This document shows, piece by piece, positions 18,166 to 27,316 of a stretch of DNA of 64,000 nt. Source of the stretch: Microbacterium sp. LWH13-1.2 (GTDB taxonomy: Bacteria > Actinomycetota > Actinomycetes > Actinomycetales > Microbacteriaceae); assembly GCF_038397735.1 (NCBI RefSeq), contig NZ_CP151635.1, positions 2,108,001-2,172,000 of the forward strand, written 5' to 3'. The first letter of the stretch is position 1. Each line of letters starts with the position of its first letter. A program made the position numbers and the translations under genes. The notes under the pieces were generated by a model. That model saw nothing but the letters and a program-made list of their open reading frames with translations. It was not told where the DNA came from and ran no database searches.

Positions 18166-19161
18166 ATGACTGGTCTTCGTTGGGGAATCCTCGCGACCGG
18201 CGGCATCGCCGCCGCGTTCGCATCCGATCTGCGCACCGCCGGGCTCGATCTCGTCGCGGTCGGCTCTCGCTCGCAGGAATCGGCCGATGCCTTCGCGGCC
18301 CGCTTCGACATCGCCCGCGCGCATCCCTCGTACGCGGCGCTCGTCGCCGACCCCGATGTCGACATCATCTACGTCTCCACACCGCACCCGATGCACCACG
18401 AGGGCGCGCGCCTGGCTCTCGAGGCGGGCAAGCACGTCCTCGTCGAGAAGGCCTTCACCCTCAACAGGGGCGAGGCGGAAGACCTGCACCGCCTGGCGGC
18501 CGAACGAGGACTCCTCGCGATGGAGGCGATGTGGACGCGCTATCTGCCGCACATGGTCCGTATCCGCGAGATCATCGCCGCGGGAACCCTGGGCGAGATC
18601 CGCGCCGTCAGCGCCGACCACACGCAGCTCCTGCCCTCCGACCCCGCGCACCGGCTGAACGCGCTCGAGCTCGGCGGCGGCGCGCTGCTCGACCTCGGGA
18701 TCTACCCGATCTCGTTCGTGTGGGACATCCTCGGTGCCCCGGCGAGCATCCAGTCGGTCGCCCGCCTGATCGAGACCGGCGCAGATGCCGAGGTCGCGAC
18801 GATCATGACGCACGAGGGTGGGGCGATCTCGACGACCCTGTCGTCGTCGAGGGCGGCCGGCCCGAACGCCGCGAGCATCATCGGCACGAAGGCGCGCATC
18901 GACATCGACCAGGTCTGGTACGCCCCGACGACGTTCCGTGTGGTCCTTCCCGACGGCACCGTCGTCGAGGAGTATTCCTCCGACGTCGCGGGCCGCGGCA
19001 TGGAGTACCAGGCGCATGCCGCCGAGCGGCTCGTGCGCGAGGGCCTGCTCGAGGGCGACATCCTGCCGATCGCCGAGAGCGTCGCCATCATGGGCACCCT
19101 CGACGAGATCCGCGCCCAGATCGGCGTGCGGTACCCGGGCGAAGGAGACACCAATGGCTGA
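18166..19161 (+). CDS. Gfo/Idh/MocA-family dehydrogenase
   Basis: 331 residues. The Rossmann start RWGILATGGIAAAFASDL, then IIYVSTPHPMHHEGARLAL and the EKP-like motif LVEKAFTLN (usual EKP is EKA here), and a C-terminal GFO domain with MEAMWTRYLPHMVRIRE. This is the trans-1,2-dihydrobenzene-1,2-diol dehydrogenase-like subgroup. It oxidises or reduces a sugar-like alcohol with NAD(P). ATG 18166 lies 6 nt after TACGCT (18154-18159). It overlaps the NYN gene by 8 nt, so the two are co-transcribed. The Pro-to-Ala change after the conserved EK is worth noting, although the subgroup tolerates it. Confidence 0.88.
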   Translation: MTGLRWGILATGGIAAAFASDLRTAGLDLVAVGSRSQESADAFAARFDIARAHPSYAALVADPDVDIIYVSTPHPMHHEGARLALEAGKHVLVEKAFTLNRGEAEDLHRLAAERGLLAMEAMWTRYLPHMVRIREIIAAGTLGEIRAVSADHTQLLPSDPAHRLNALELGGGALLDLGIYPISFVWDILGAPASIQSVARLIETGADAEVATIMTHEGGAISTTLSSSRAAGPNAASIIGTKARIDIDQVWYAPTTFRVVLPDGTVVEEYSSDVAGRGMEYQAHAAERLVREGLLEGDILPIAESVAIMGTLDEIRAQIGVRYPGEGDTNG

Positions 19162-20131
19162 GGCACACGACGCGCGCGTCGCCGTCTATCTCGACTTCGA
19201 CAACATCGTCATCTCCTGGTACGACCGGGTGCACGGACGCAACGCCTACGGCAAGGACCGTCAGCGCATCACCGAGAACCCCTCCGACCCCGAGGTCACC
19301 GAGCGGCTGGCCCGCGCGATGATCGAGGTCGGCGCGATCATCGACTACGCCGCCTCGTTCGGCACTCTCGTGCTCACCCGCGCCTACGCCGACTGGTCGT
19401 CTCCGGTGAACGCGGTGTACCGCTCTCAACTCGTCGCACGTGCGGTCGACCTCGTGCAGCTGTTCCCCGCCGCCGCCTATGCGAAGAACGGTGCCGACAT
19501 CCGACTGGCCGTCGACGCCGTCGAGGACATGTTCCGTCTGCCCGACCTCACCCACGTCGTGATCGTCGCCGGAGACAGCGACTACGTGCCGCTCGCGCAG
19601 CGCTGCAAGCGCCTGGGCCGCTACGTCATCGGCGTGGGCGTCGCCGGCTCCACCGCCAAGTCGCTGGCCGCCGCGTGCGACGAGTTCGAGGCGTACGACT
19701 CGCTTCCGGGCGTCGTGCGACCGACCAAGCCCACTGCCGCCGCTCCCGCGGCCGTGGAGGTCCCCGAGCCGGTCGCAGAGCCCGAGCCCGCGGTGAAGGC
19801 CAAGTCCAGGCAGCCGGCCAAGACCACCAAGGCGAAGGCCGCAGCGCCGGCGCCCGTGAAGGCCGAAGACCTGAACGACGGCACCGAGCAGGGCGAGGCG
19901 ACCGAACTGCTGCAGCGGGCGCTGCGACTGGGCCACGACAAGACCGATGCCGACGAGTGGCTGCACAGCTCGGCCGTGAAGACCCACATGCGACGCATGG
20001 ATCCCTCCTTCAGCGAGAAGGCTCTCGGCTACCGGTCGTTCTCGGACTTCCTGAAGTCGCGCGAGAACATCGCCGAGCTCGAGGAGACCGGACACGAACG
20101 CCTGGTGAAGCTGCGCGACTCGGCCTCCTGA
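19154..20131 (+). CDS. NYN-domain (PIN-like) ribonuclease with C-terminal LOTUS/OST-HTH-like domain
   Basis: 325 residues. The N-terminal NYN/LabA-like domain is seen in VAVYLDFDNIVISWYD, NGADIRLAVDAVEDMFR and VVIVAGDSDYVPLAQRCKRLG, carrying the three to four acidic residues that bind metal in PIN-like nucleases. A basic Ala/Pro/Lys-rich linker (about residues 195-240) leads to a C-terminal module (EATELLQRALRL through LGYRSFSDFLKS) resembling OST-HTH/LOTUS RNA-binding domains. It probably cleaves or binds RNA in the cytoplasm. The start ATG 19154 has GAAGGAGA 6-7 nt upstream. Its target and link to the dehydrogenase are unknown. Confidence 0.85.
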   Translation: MAEAHDARVAVYLDFDNIVISWYDRVHGRNAYGKDRQRITENPSDPEVTERLARAMIEVGAIIDYAASFGTLVLTRAYADWSSPVNAVYRSQLVARAVDLVQLFPAAAYAKNGADIRLAVDAVEDMFRLPDLTHVVIVAGDSDYVPLAQRCKRLGRYVIGVGVAGSTAKSLAAACDEFEAYDSLPGVVRPTKPTAAAPAAVEVPEPVAEPEPAVKAKSRQPAKTTKAKAAAPAPVKAEDLNDGTEQGEATELLQRALRLGHDKTDADEWLHSSAVKTHMRRMDPSFSEKALGYRSFSDFLKSRENIAELEETGHERLVKLRDSAS

Positions 20132-20153
20132 CCGAGGTCGGGTCTCGCGCAGC

Positions 20154-20447
20154 TCACGCCTCGAAGTCGTACTCCTGGAACGCCGCCACCTCGGGGACCC
20201 ATCGCTCCGACACGAACGCGGTGTGCGCGGGGTGCTCGTTGTACGCCCGGTAGGCACTGACGTCCTGGAACACCATCGAGAACTGGTGCTCCAGGTCGCT
20301 CTTCGGACTCACCTGCCTGCGGATCGTGAAATCTTCGACCCCGGGGATCGATGTGAGCACCGCCCGTCCGGTGGCGAGGAACTCGCGTTCCTCCGCCGAA
20401 CCCGCCTCGTGCACCAGGCGGAAGACGACAGTGTGCTGGATGGTCAT
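20154..20447 (-). CDS. Dabb (stress-responsive alpha/beta barrel) domain protein
   Basis: 97 residues: [22 protein letters not shown] opens the ferredoxin-like fold, and [16 protein letters not shown] carries the conserved HPxH-type segment of Dabb proteins. These small dimeric barrels include polyketide cyclases and uncharacterised partners of sugar catabolic enzymes. It is last in the minus-strand sugar operon; its ATG overlaps the stop of the isomerase-like gene by 4 nt. A catalytic role in the pathway is possible, but unproven. Confidence 0.85.
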   Translation of the reverse strand: MTIQHTVVFRLVHEAGSAEEREFLATGRAVLTSIPGVEDFTIRRQVSPKSDLEHQFSMVFQDVSAYRAYNEHPAHTAFVSERWVPEVAAFQEYDFEA

Positions 20448-21469
20448 GAGGGGGCTCCGGTCTCCTGGTTGCTGAAGGCGGCATCGAAGGATGCCGAGGG
20501 CGCGGGCCACAGCAGCGACCGCACGTAGTGGAGGGCCTCGGGTGCTCCGTGCAGCCGATCCATACCGGCATCCTCCCATTCGATCGAGATGGGTCCGGCA
20601 TAGCCGATCGCCTCGAGGGCGCGGAACGCGTCTTCCCACGGCACGTCGCCGTGACCTGTCGAGACGAAGTCCCAGCCGCGGCGCGGGTCGCCCCACGGCA
20701 GGTGCGAACCGAGCACTCCGGCACGACCGTTGTGAGGGCGCATCCGGGTGTCCTTGCAGTCGACGTGGTAGATCCGGTCGGCGAAGTCGACGATGAACCC
20801 GACCGGGTCGATGTTCTGCCACATCATGTGCGACGGGTCCCAGTTGAATCCGAACGTCTTCCGGTGATCGATCGCTTCCAGGGCACGCACCGACGACCAG
20901 TAGTCGTAGGCGATCTCGCCAGGGTGCACCTCGTGGGCGAAGCGCACGCCCTCGCCGTCGAACACGTCGAGGATCGGGTTCCAGCGGGCGGCGAAATCCT
21001 CGAAGCCGCTCTCGATGACCGATGCCGGCACCGGCGGGAACATCGCCACATAGGGCCAGATCGATGAGCCGGTGAACCCGACGACCGTGTCGATGCCGAG
21101 CTTGCGTGCCACGCGCGCCGCCCTCTTCATGTCGTCCGCTGCACGGGTGCGCACGCCCTCGGGATCGCCGTCTCCCCACACGTACTCGCGCAGGATCGCC
21201 TCATGACGGAAATCGATCGGCGCATCGCAGACCGCCTGACCGGCGAGGTGGTTCGAGATCGCGAAGATCTTCAGCCCATGCCTGTCGAGGATCTCGAGTC
21301 GGGAGGCGACGTAGGCGTCGTCCTCCTCAGCCCGCCGCAGATCGAGGTGATCGCCCGAGGCCGCGACCTCGAGGCCGTCGTAGCCCCATTCGGCCGCGAG
21401 TCGGGCCACCTCCTCGAACGGCAGGTCGGCCCACTGTCCGGTGAACAACGTGACGGGGTGCGTGGTCAT
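20444..21469 (-). CDS. Sugar phosphate isomerase/epimerase-like TIM barrel
   Basis: 341 residues. The AP-endonuclease-2/xylose-isomerase-like fold begins [29 protein letters not shown]. Metal ligands fit [15 protein letters not shown] (Glu), [13 protein letters not shown] (Asp, His), IYHVDCKD (His, Asp) and [12 protein letters not shown] (Glu). Such proteins act as isomerases, epimerases, dehydratases or keto-glycoside lyases next to Gfo/Idh/MocA enzymes. The ribosome site AAGGAG lies 8 nt before ATG 21469. It belongs to the operon 28422-20154. The exact reaction cannot be assigned. Confidence 0.88.
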   Translation of the reverse strand: MTTHPVTLFTGQWADLPFEEVARLAAEWGYDGLEVAASGDHLDLRRAEEDDAYVASRLEILDRHGLKIFAISNHLAGQAVCDAPIDFRHEAILREYVWGDGDPEGVRTRAADDMKRAARVARKLGIDTVVGFTGSSIWPYVAMFPPVPASVIESGFEDFAARWNPILDVFDGEGVRFAHEVHPGEIAYDYWSSVRALEAIDHRKTFGFNWDPSHMMWQNIDPVGFIVDFADRIYHVDCKDTRMRPHNGRAGVLGSHLPWGDPRRGWDFVSTGHGDVPWEDAFRALEAIGYAGPISIEWEDAGMDRLHGAPEALHYVRSLLWPAPSASFDAAFSNQETGAPS

Positions 21470-21497
21470 GGACACTCCTTCGTATCGCGTGACGGTG

Positions 21498-22349
21498 TCA
21501 GGCGCCGAGCGCCCTGAGCGCGTGGATGCTGCGGCGGGCGAGCTCGTCCTGACTCGGTGCGAGGGGACGCCAGACGGATGCGGCGACCGCGATCGTCGCG
21601 TTCTCGCCGGTGAAGCTCTCGAGGCCGAGCGGTCCGCCGTAGCCCGCATCGTCGAGGGCCCTCAGCATCTCCGGCCAATCGATGTGATCGTCGCCGACCG
21701 CTCCCCGATCGCTGCCGCACACCTGCACATGGGAGATCGACGAGCCCGCGGCCCGGACGGCGTCAGCGGGCTTCTTCTCCTCGATGTTGAGGTGGTAGGT
21801 GTCGAGAGCGAGCCCGACGCCGGCACCGAGCAGAGGCTCGAGGGCATCCAGACTCTGCTCGACGGTGTTCAGCACGCTGGTCTCATACCGATTGAGCGGC
21901 TCGACCGCCAGCGCGATGCCCCGGGACGCGGCCTCCTCGGCCACGGGGCGGAGATTGTCGCGCAACTCGCGCACGACCTCCGTGCGCTCGTCGGGTGTCA
22001 TCCGCCAGGTCACGCCGGTCGGTGCGTAGAACGGGCCGGCGACGACATCCGACCCGAGAGTGAGGGCCGCGTCGATGCACGATCGCAGATAGTCCTGCGT
22101 CCCGGCCACGTCTCCCGCTCTCGCGAGCAGTGACCTGCCGGGGCCCATCGCCCCGACCACGATCGCGCCGAGTCCGAGTCCGTCCAGGACCTCGCGGGTG
22201 CGCCCGGGATCCCAGTCGCCGACGTTCTCGAGCGGCAGCTCCAGCGCCTGGTAGCCCATCTCCGCGGCCTTCCGCGCGAGGGGCTCGAGAGTCGCATCGG
22301 TCAACGGAGACGTCCACACCCAGGTGTTGACGGCGATCGTGCGAGGCAT
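21498..22349 (-). CDS. Sugar epimerase-like TIM barrel (D-tagatose/D-allulose 3-epimerase type)
   Basis: 283 residues. [21 protein letters not shown] provides the catalytic Glu, [17 protein letters not shown] the Asp and His, [21 protein letters not shown] further metal ligands, and [10 protein letters not shown] the second catalytic Glu: the pattern of D-tagatose/D-allulose (psicose) 3-epimerases and hydroxypyruvate isomerase relatives. The ribosome site GAAGGAG lies just before ATG 22349. Within the sugar operon, it likely epimerises a free ketose or keto-sugar. Specificity is a family-level inference. Confidence 0.88.
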   Translation of the reverse strand: MPRTIAVNTWVWTSPLTDATLEPLARKAAEMGYQALELPLENVGDWDPGRTREVLDGLGLGAIVVGAMGPGRSLLARAGDVAGTQDYLRSCIDAALTLGSDVVAGPFYAPTGVTWRMTPDERTEVVRELRDNLRPVAEEAASRGIALAVEPLNRYETSVLNTVEQSLDALEPLLGAGVGLALDTYHLNIEEKKPADAVRAAGSSISHVQVCGSDRGAVGDDHIDWPEMLRALDDAGYGGPLGLESFTGENATIAVAASVWRPLAPSQDELARRSIHALRALGA

Positions 22350-22432
22350 CCTGCTCCTTCGGGGATGACGCGTGTGCTCCCACCCTCCCATCCGCGGGCG
22401 TGCGGAGGGAAGGGCGGGAGCGTCACTGCGGG

Positions 22433-23641
22433 TTACGGGATCTGACGTTCCTGCCAGACCGTCGGGTAGCCGGGAAGATCCTCTCCGCCGAACTTGGCGT
22501 AGTGGCCGTCGGGCATCCCGTCATTGGCCTCGAGGTAGCCGTCGAGCTCCGCCTCGGTGATCGGCTTCTGCGGCAGCACCCACTCCTTCGGCACCTCTTC
22601 ACCCGCGAAGACCATCTGCGCGGCGAGCAGCGGCGTGCGCCACTGGAAGTTCGAGTACACCGGCGCGAGACCGGTGAGACCCGTCTCCTTCCACTTCCGC
22701 AGGAAGCTCATCTCGTCTTCACCGGTCATGACCGGGTAGTCGGCACCGGCATCCTCGAATGCCTCGATCGCCGCGACCGCGCCGTCACCGGCATCCATCC
22801 AGATGCCCTGCACGTCACCCTTGGCGAGCTCGTCGCTGATGATGCTCTTGATCTCGGCGGGGTCGGCACCCGTGAAGTAGTCCACGGCCTCGATGCCCGC
22901 CTCGTCGAAGAGCTTCTCAGCGGCAGCCCACCGGTGCTCGAGCACATCGACACCGGGGAGGATGCGCAGCGCCACGACCTTGTCTCCCTCTTCGAGGTTG
23001 TCGATGAGGAATTCGGCGGTGTCGATGCCCCACGCGAATCCGCCGATCGGGTGGATGAAAGTGACGGGGCAGTCGGTGTTCACGCCGCGGTCGAACACGA
23101 TGACCGGCTTGCCTGTCTCACACGCCCGCTCGACGGCCGGCGTCATCGCCGCCGTGCTGTTCGGCGAGATGAGGAAGACGTCGCAGCCGCCCTCGGCGAT
23201 GAAGTAGTCGATGTCGGCGATCTGCGTGTCATCGGAGTCCTGCGCATCGCGGGTCTCCATCTCGCTGATGGCGCCCGCCTCCTGCAGCGACTTGAGCTGC
23301 TCGTTCATCGTGATCCAGCCGGTCTGGCGCCACGGGTTCGAGATCGACGCGTTCGCGAAGCAGGCCTTCTTCGCTCCCTCGCTCGCGAACGCGGACGTGT
23401 CGACCATCTCGGCGTTGATGTGCTGGAGGTAGGGCTCGTCCGCCGGGCCCTGCGGCTCGACATCCCGCTCCTCCATCTGCTTGTCGAAGAGCTCCTGGTC
23501 GAACCACTCGGTGGTCTCGGCCGATTCGTCGGGACTGTCGGATTCGGCCGGCGCCACTGACGGGTCTGTCGTACACCCGGCGAGCGCGATGAGGCCGAAG
23601 AGAGCCACCCCTGCGGTGGCGATCCTCATTGATCGTCGCAT
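22433..23641 (-). CDS. Sugar ABC transporter substrate-binding lipoprotein (CUT2 type)
   Basis: 402 residues. The signal peptide ends in lipobox LAGC with Cys23, followed by an acidic, Ser/Asp/Glu-rich tether. The periplasmic-binding-protein fold shows DYFIAEGGCDVFLISPNSTA, IVFDRGVNTDCPVTFI and MDAGDGAVAAIEAFEDAG, as in ribose/galactose-type binding proteins, but it is about 60-70 residues longer than usual. The ribosome site GGAGAT lies 5 nt before ATG 23641, only 2 nt after the upstream permease stop. It should deliver a monosaccharide or polyol to the permeases encoded upstream. Confidence 0.9.
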   Translation of the reverse strand: MRRSMRIATAGVALFGLIALAGCTTDPSVAPAESDSPDESAETTEWFDQELFDKQMEERDVEPQGPADEPYLQHINAEMVDTSAFASEGAKKACFANASISNPWRQTGWITMNEQLKSLQEAGAISEMETRDAQDSDDTQIADIDYFIAEGGCDVFLISPNSTAAMTPAVERACETGKPVIVFDRGVNTDCPVTFIHPIGGFAWGIDTAEFLIDNLEEGDKVVALRILPGVDVLEHRWAAAEKLFDEAGIEAVDYFTGADPAEIKSIISDELAKGDVQGIWMDAGDGAVAAIEAFEDAGADYPVMTGEDEMSFLRKWKETGLTGLAPVYSNFQWRTPLLAAQMVFAGEEVPKEWVLPQKPITEAELDGYLEANDGMPDGHYAKFGGEDLPGYPTVWQERQIP

Positions 23642-23643
23642 TG

Positions 23644-24711
23644 CTAATCTCCTCTGGTTTCTGTGTGGATGGTGCGGGATGTTGCGGTGGATACGGGTTC
23701 TGCGGCTCCTGCGGTCTCCGAGGTGCTGAGCTCGGGAGAGGTGCGGGGGCCTCGCCTGCGCCGGGCACGGAAGGCGACGGCGGAGTAGGCGACGGCGGCG
23801 ATGATGATGACTCCCTGCACGGCGTCGCGCAGCGTCGAGGGGACGCCGGCGATGTTCAGCAGCATGAACAGGGCCTCGAGCGCGAAGGCTCCTGCAGCGG
23901 CGGCGACGATCCAGCCCCGTCCGCCGCCGAGCACGACCCCGCCGAGGACGACGGCCGTGATCGCGACGAACTCGTAGCCGCGACCGACGGAGGGGTGCAC
24001 ACCCGCGTAGCCGACCAGCAGCACGGCCGAGAGCGTGGCGGAGAGCGACGAGATCATGAACGCGCGGGTCGTGATCCAGGTGCTGCGGGCGCCGGCGAAG
24101 TCGACCGCCGTGGCGTTGTCGCCGACCGCGATGAGCAGCTTGCCGAGCGGTCGCTTCGTGATCCAGATGCCGAGCGCGAGCCAGCCGATCAGGATGAACA
24201 CCGCCCAGGGGATGAACTCGAGCAGGGGCACATCGCGGATCCCACCGCGTCCGATCTCGCGGAAGCTGTCTGCCGGGTTGCCGGTGGCGGCTCCCCCCGT
24301 CCACCACATGACGCCGCCGAGAAGGGCGAGCATCATGCCGAGCGTGACGATGAAGGAGGGCACCTTGAGCAGAGTCGTGATCACTCCGTTGACGAGACCG
24401 ACCACGGCGCCGAACGCGATCATGAGCAGCAGGACGGGGATCGTGCGCGAGTCGTCCTGCCCGACGAGATTGCCCGCGACGATCACCTGCGCGGTGATCA
24501 GCGAGCCCTGCGACAGGTCGAACTCTCCGGCGATGATGACGAAGTACTGGCCGATCGCGACGATCGCGATCGGAGCCACTCTCTGGATGAATCGCATGAA
24601 CTGGCCGGGTTCGGCGAAGCTCGGGTTGAGGATCGTGACGGCGACGAGCAGGATCACGAGCAGCAGGAACACCGCACCCCGGGGGCTCACGAGTGAGCGC
24701 AGCGCGTTCAT
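23644..24711 (-). CDS. Sugar ABC transporter permease (RbsC-like)
   Basis: 355 residues. IIAGEFDLSQGSLITAQVIV is the conserved GG-x-DLS-x-GS-like signature of CUT2 permeases; GVITTLLKVPSFIVTLGMM and TAVVLGGVVLGGGRGW are further family blocks. About nine membrane helices are followed by a polar C-terminal tail of some 50 residues that is unlikely to be membrane-embedded. The start ATG 24711 overlaps the other permease by 4 nt. It pairs with that gene as a heterodimeric channel. Confidence 0.92.
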   Translation of the reverse strand: MNALRSLVSPRGAVFLLLVILLVAVTILNPSFAEPGQFMRFIQRVAPIAIVAIGQYFVIIAGEFDLSQGSLITAQVIVAGNLVGQDDSRTIPVLLLMIAFGAVVGLVNGVITTLLKVPSFIVTLGMMLALLGGVMWWTGGAATGNPADSFREIGRGGIRDVPLLEFIPWAVFILIGWLALGIWITKRPLGKLLIAVGDNATAVDFAGARSTWITTRAFMISSLSATLSAVLLVGYAGVHPSVGRGYEFVAITAVVLGGVVLGGGRGWIVAAAAGAFALEALFMLLNIAGVPSTLRDAVQGVIIIAAVAYSAVAFRARRRRGPRTSPELSTSETAGAAEPVSTATSRTIHTETRGD

Positions 24712-25790
24712 GAGCGCCCTCCTTCCACAGCGGTGCCCGTATCGGCGAGCTCGGAGGCCGCGGCCGCCATCTCGGGCTCGGCCGCCTTGGCGGCGTCGTC
24801 TCCCCCGGTTCTCGTGCCCCCTGGGCCGAAGCGCGGGCGGCGACGGACGATCGCTCGCCGGCTGTATACCGCGACGGCGGCGACGATCACGACGCCGCGC
24901 ACCACGTCCTTCAGGAACGGGTTCACCTGCATGACGCTCATCACGCTGTCGACCACCGCGAGGATCGCGACACCGCCGATCGCACCCCAGATCGACCCGC
25001 GTCCCCCGAGCAGAAGCGTGCCGCCGAGCACGACGGCTGCGATCGAGAGCAGCGCATACCCGCCCTGCTGGCCGACGGTCGGGCTGCCGACACCGAGCCT
25101 GCTGGCGAGCAGCAGCCCCGCGAGCCCTGCGAAGACGGAGCACAGCACATGGGCCGCGATCAGCGGCGGCCGGGTGCGCACCCCCGACAGCCGGGCGATG
25201 TCAGGATCCCCGCCGACGGCGTACAGGTGGGCACCGGTGCGGGTGCGGTTCAGCAGGAACCACACGACCACGGCGAGCGCGACCATGATGATGGTCGACA
25301 CGGGAATCGGTCCGACGCCGGTGGCGCCGATCAGCTGGAACTCCCACGGCACGTTGCCGGACGAGCCCTCGAAGTTGGTGTTGAGGATGCCCTGCAGAAT
25401 GAGGCCGACGCCGAGGGTCGCGATGAATCCGTTCACCTTGAGCACCGTGACGATGAGGCCGTTGATGAGGCCTATCCCGGCGCAGACGAGCAGGGTGACC
25501 GCGACCGCCGCGGGGATGTTGCCTGGGCTCCCGTTCATGATCGTGGCGGCCAGCAGACTCGAGAGGCTGATGACGTAGGTGACCGAGAGGTCGAGCGAGG
25601 CGCCGAGCACCACGAGCGTCTGACCGATCGCGACGAGTCCGAGCACGCTCATCCCGGTGAGGATGTCGCGGATGTTGCCCGCACTGAAGAAGTTGCGCCC
25701 GACGGTCGCGACGAGGATCGCACCGACGATCAGAGCGAGGATCAGGATGCCGAGGACGATGACCGTCGAGTCGATCCGCACGCGCTTCAT
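24708..25790 (-). CDS. Sugar ABC transporter permease (RbsC-like)
   Basis: 360 residues. VVLGASLDLSVTYVISLSSL (the DLS signature), GLIVTVLKVNGFIATLGVG and AAVVLGGTLLLGGRGS identify a second CUT2 permease. Both permeases have long Ala/Glu/Ser-rich tails after the last helix, an oddity shared by the pair. Its start overlaps the ATPase gene by 4 nt. Two different permeases with one double ATPase is a normal CUT2 arrangement. Confidence 0.92.
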   Translation of the reverse strand: MKRVRIDSTVIVLGILILALIVGAILVATVGRNFFSAGNIRDILTGMSVLGLVAIGQTLVVLGASLDLSVTYVISLSSLLAATIMNGSPGNIPAAVAVTLLVCAGIGLINGLIVTVLKVNGFIATLGVGLILQGILNTNFEGSSGNVPWEFQLIGATGVGPIPVSTIIMVALAVVVWFLLNRTRTGAHLYAVGGDPDIARLSGVRTRPPLIAAHVLCSVFAGLAGLLLASRLGVGSPTVGQQGGYALLSIAAVVLGGTLLLGGRGSIWGAIGGVAILAVVDSVMSVMQVNPFLKDVVRGVVIVAAVAVYSRRAIVRRRPRFGPGGTRTGGDDAAKAAEPEMAAAASELADTGTAVEGGRS

Positions 25791-27316
25791 CGTGCACCTC
25801 CGTCGGTGGTCTCATCGTGCGGGTGGATCGCCCCTGTCGCGGCGCCGAGGATCTCGTGCTCGGCGGAGCCCGCCGGCAGTTCGATGACGAGCTCGCCGTC
25901 GTGCATGACGAGGATCCGGTCGCTCATGCCGATCACCTCGGGGAGTTCGCTGGAGACCATGAGCACCGCCTTGCCCTGTGCCGCGAGATCTCGCATCAGC
26001 TGGTAGACGGCGTACTTCGCACCGACGTCGATACCGCGGGTCGGCTCGTCGAAGAGCACGATCTGCGGCTGCGTGAGCAGCCACTTCGCGAGCACGACCT
26101 TCTGCTGGTTGCCGCCTGACAGGAAGCGCACCTCCTGGTCGAGCCCGCGCGAGCTGATCTCAAGAGAGCTGAGCACTCCCGGCACCTCGCGGCGGGACGC
26201 TGACGTGCGAGCGGAGAACACGCTCCGGATGACGAGCAGCGAGTTGTCGAGCACCGACTGGCCCAGCGCCAGCCCTTGCGCCTTGCGGTCTTCGGAGACG
26301 AGTGCGAGTCCTGCCCTCACCGCTGCTCGCGGACTCGTGATGCGCGTGGATGCGCCGTCGACGCGCATGCTGCCCCGCACGAACGGGTCGATCCCGAAGA
26401 TGCCCTCCACGAGCTCGGTGCGCCCGGATCCCTGCAGACCGGCGATCCCGACGATCTCCCCCGCGCGGAGCGTGAGCGAGACCTCGTCGACGAAGGCATT
26501 GCCGCAGCCCTCGAGCTCGAGCCGCGGCTCGCCGACGACCGTGCCGTCGACGGCATCCGGGAAGTACGACTGGATCGAGCGACCCACCATGCGGCGCACG
26601 AGCTCATCGGTCGTGAGGTCCGCCGTCGCGTCGGTCGACACGAGCGCGCCGTCCTTGAGGATCGTGATGCGGTCGCAGAGGTCGAAGATCTCCTTCAGCC
26701 GATGAGAGACGTAGATCACCGCGACACCGCGAGAGGTGAGTCGACGGATGATCGCGTAGAGCAGCTCGACCTCGCGGTCGCTGAGCGCGGCCGTGGGCTC
26801 ATCCATCGAGATGACCCGTGCCTCGAACGACAGCGCCTTCACGATCTCGACGATCTGCTGCTCGGCGACCGTCAGCGAGCCGACCCGCGCCTGCGGATCG
26901 ATGAAGGAGACACCGAGATCCGCGAGGAGCTCCGCAGTCCGGGTGACCATCGCCGTGCGGTCGACGAACCCGCCGCGGCGCGGCTCGCGTCCGAGGTACA
27001 CGTTCTGCGCGACCGTGCGCTCGGGAAGCAGCGTGAACTCCTGGAAGACCGTCACGATCCCGTCGTCCATCGCCTGCCGAGGATGCGTGTGGTGCACCTC
27101 GTCGCCGCGGTACCGCACGACGCCCTCGTCGGCGGGCTGCACGCCGGCGATGATCTTCATGAGCGTGGACTTTCCCGCCCCGTTCTCACCGACCAGGCCA
27201 TGCACCTCGCCAGGGCGCACGTCGAAGTCGATGCCCCTCAGCACCTCGACTCCGAAGAACGACTTGCGGATGCCCGACACCTCGAGCACCGCCTGCGTGT
27301 CGACTGCTGCGGTCAT
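25787..27316 (-). CDS. Sugar ABC transporter ATP-binding protein, double NBD (RbsA/MglA-like)
   Basis: 509 residues with two nucleotide-binding domains. NBD1: Walker A GENGAGKSTLMK (near 39-50), signature LTVAEQQIVEIVKAL, Walker B VISMDEPTAALS. NBD2: degenerate first loop GLQGSGRTELVEG, signature FLSGGNQQKVVLAKWL, Walker B IVLFDEPTRGID. This is the usual CUT2 layout in which the second site is altered. ATG 27316 overlaps the dehydrogenase gene by 4 nt. It energises import by the two downstream permeases. Confidence 0.95.
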   Translation of the reverse strand: MTAAVDTQAVLEVSGIRKSFFGVEVLRGIDFDVRPGEVHGLVGENGAGKSTLMKIIAGVQPADEGVVRYRGDEVHHTHPRQAMDDGIVTVFQEFTLLPERTVAQNVYLGREPRRGGFVDRTAMVTRTAELLADLGVSFIDPQARVGSLTVAEQQIVEIVKALSFEARVISMDEPTAALSDREVELLYAIIRRLTSRGVAVIYVSHRLKEIFDLCDRITILKDGALVSTDATADLTTDELVRRMVGRSIQSYFPDAVDGTVVGEPRLELEGCGNAFVDEVSLTLRAGEIVGIAGLQGSGRTELVEGIFGIDPFVRGSMRVDGASTRITSPRAAVRAGLALVSEDRKAQGLALGQSVLDNSLLVIRSVFSARTSASRREVPGVLSSLEISSRGLDQEVRFLSGGNQQKVVLAKWLLTQPQIVLFDEPTRGIDVGAKYAVYQLMRDLAAQGKAVLMVSSELPEVIGMSDRILVMHDGELVIELPAGSAEHEILGAATGAIHPHDETTDGGAR

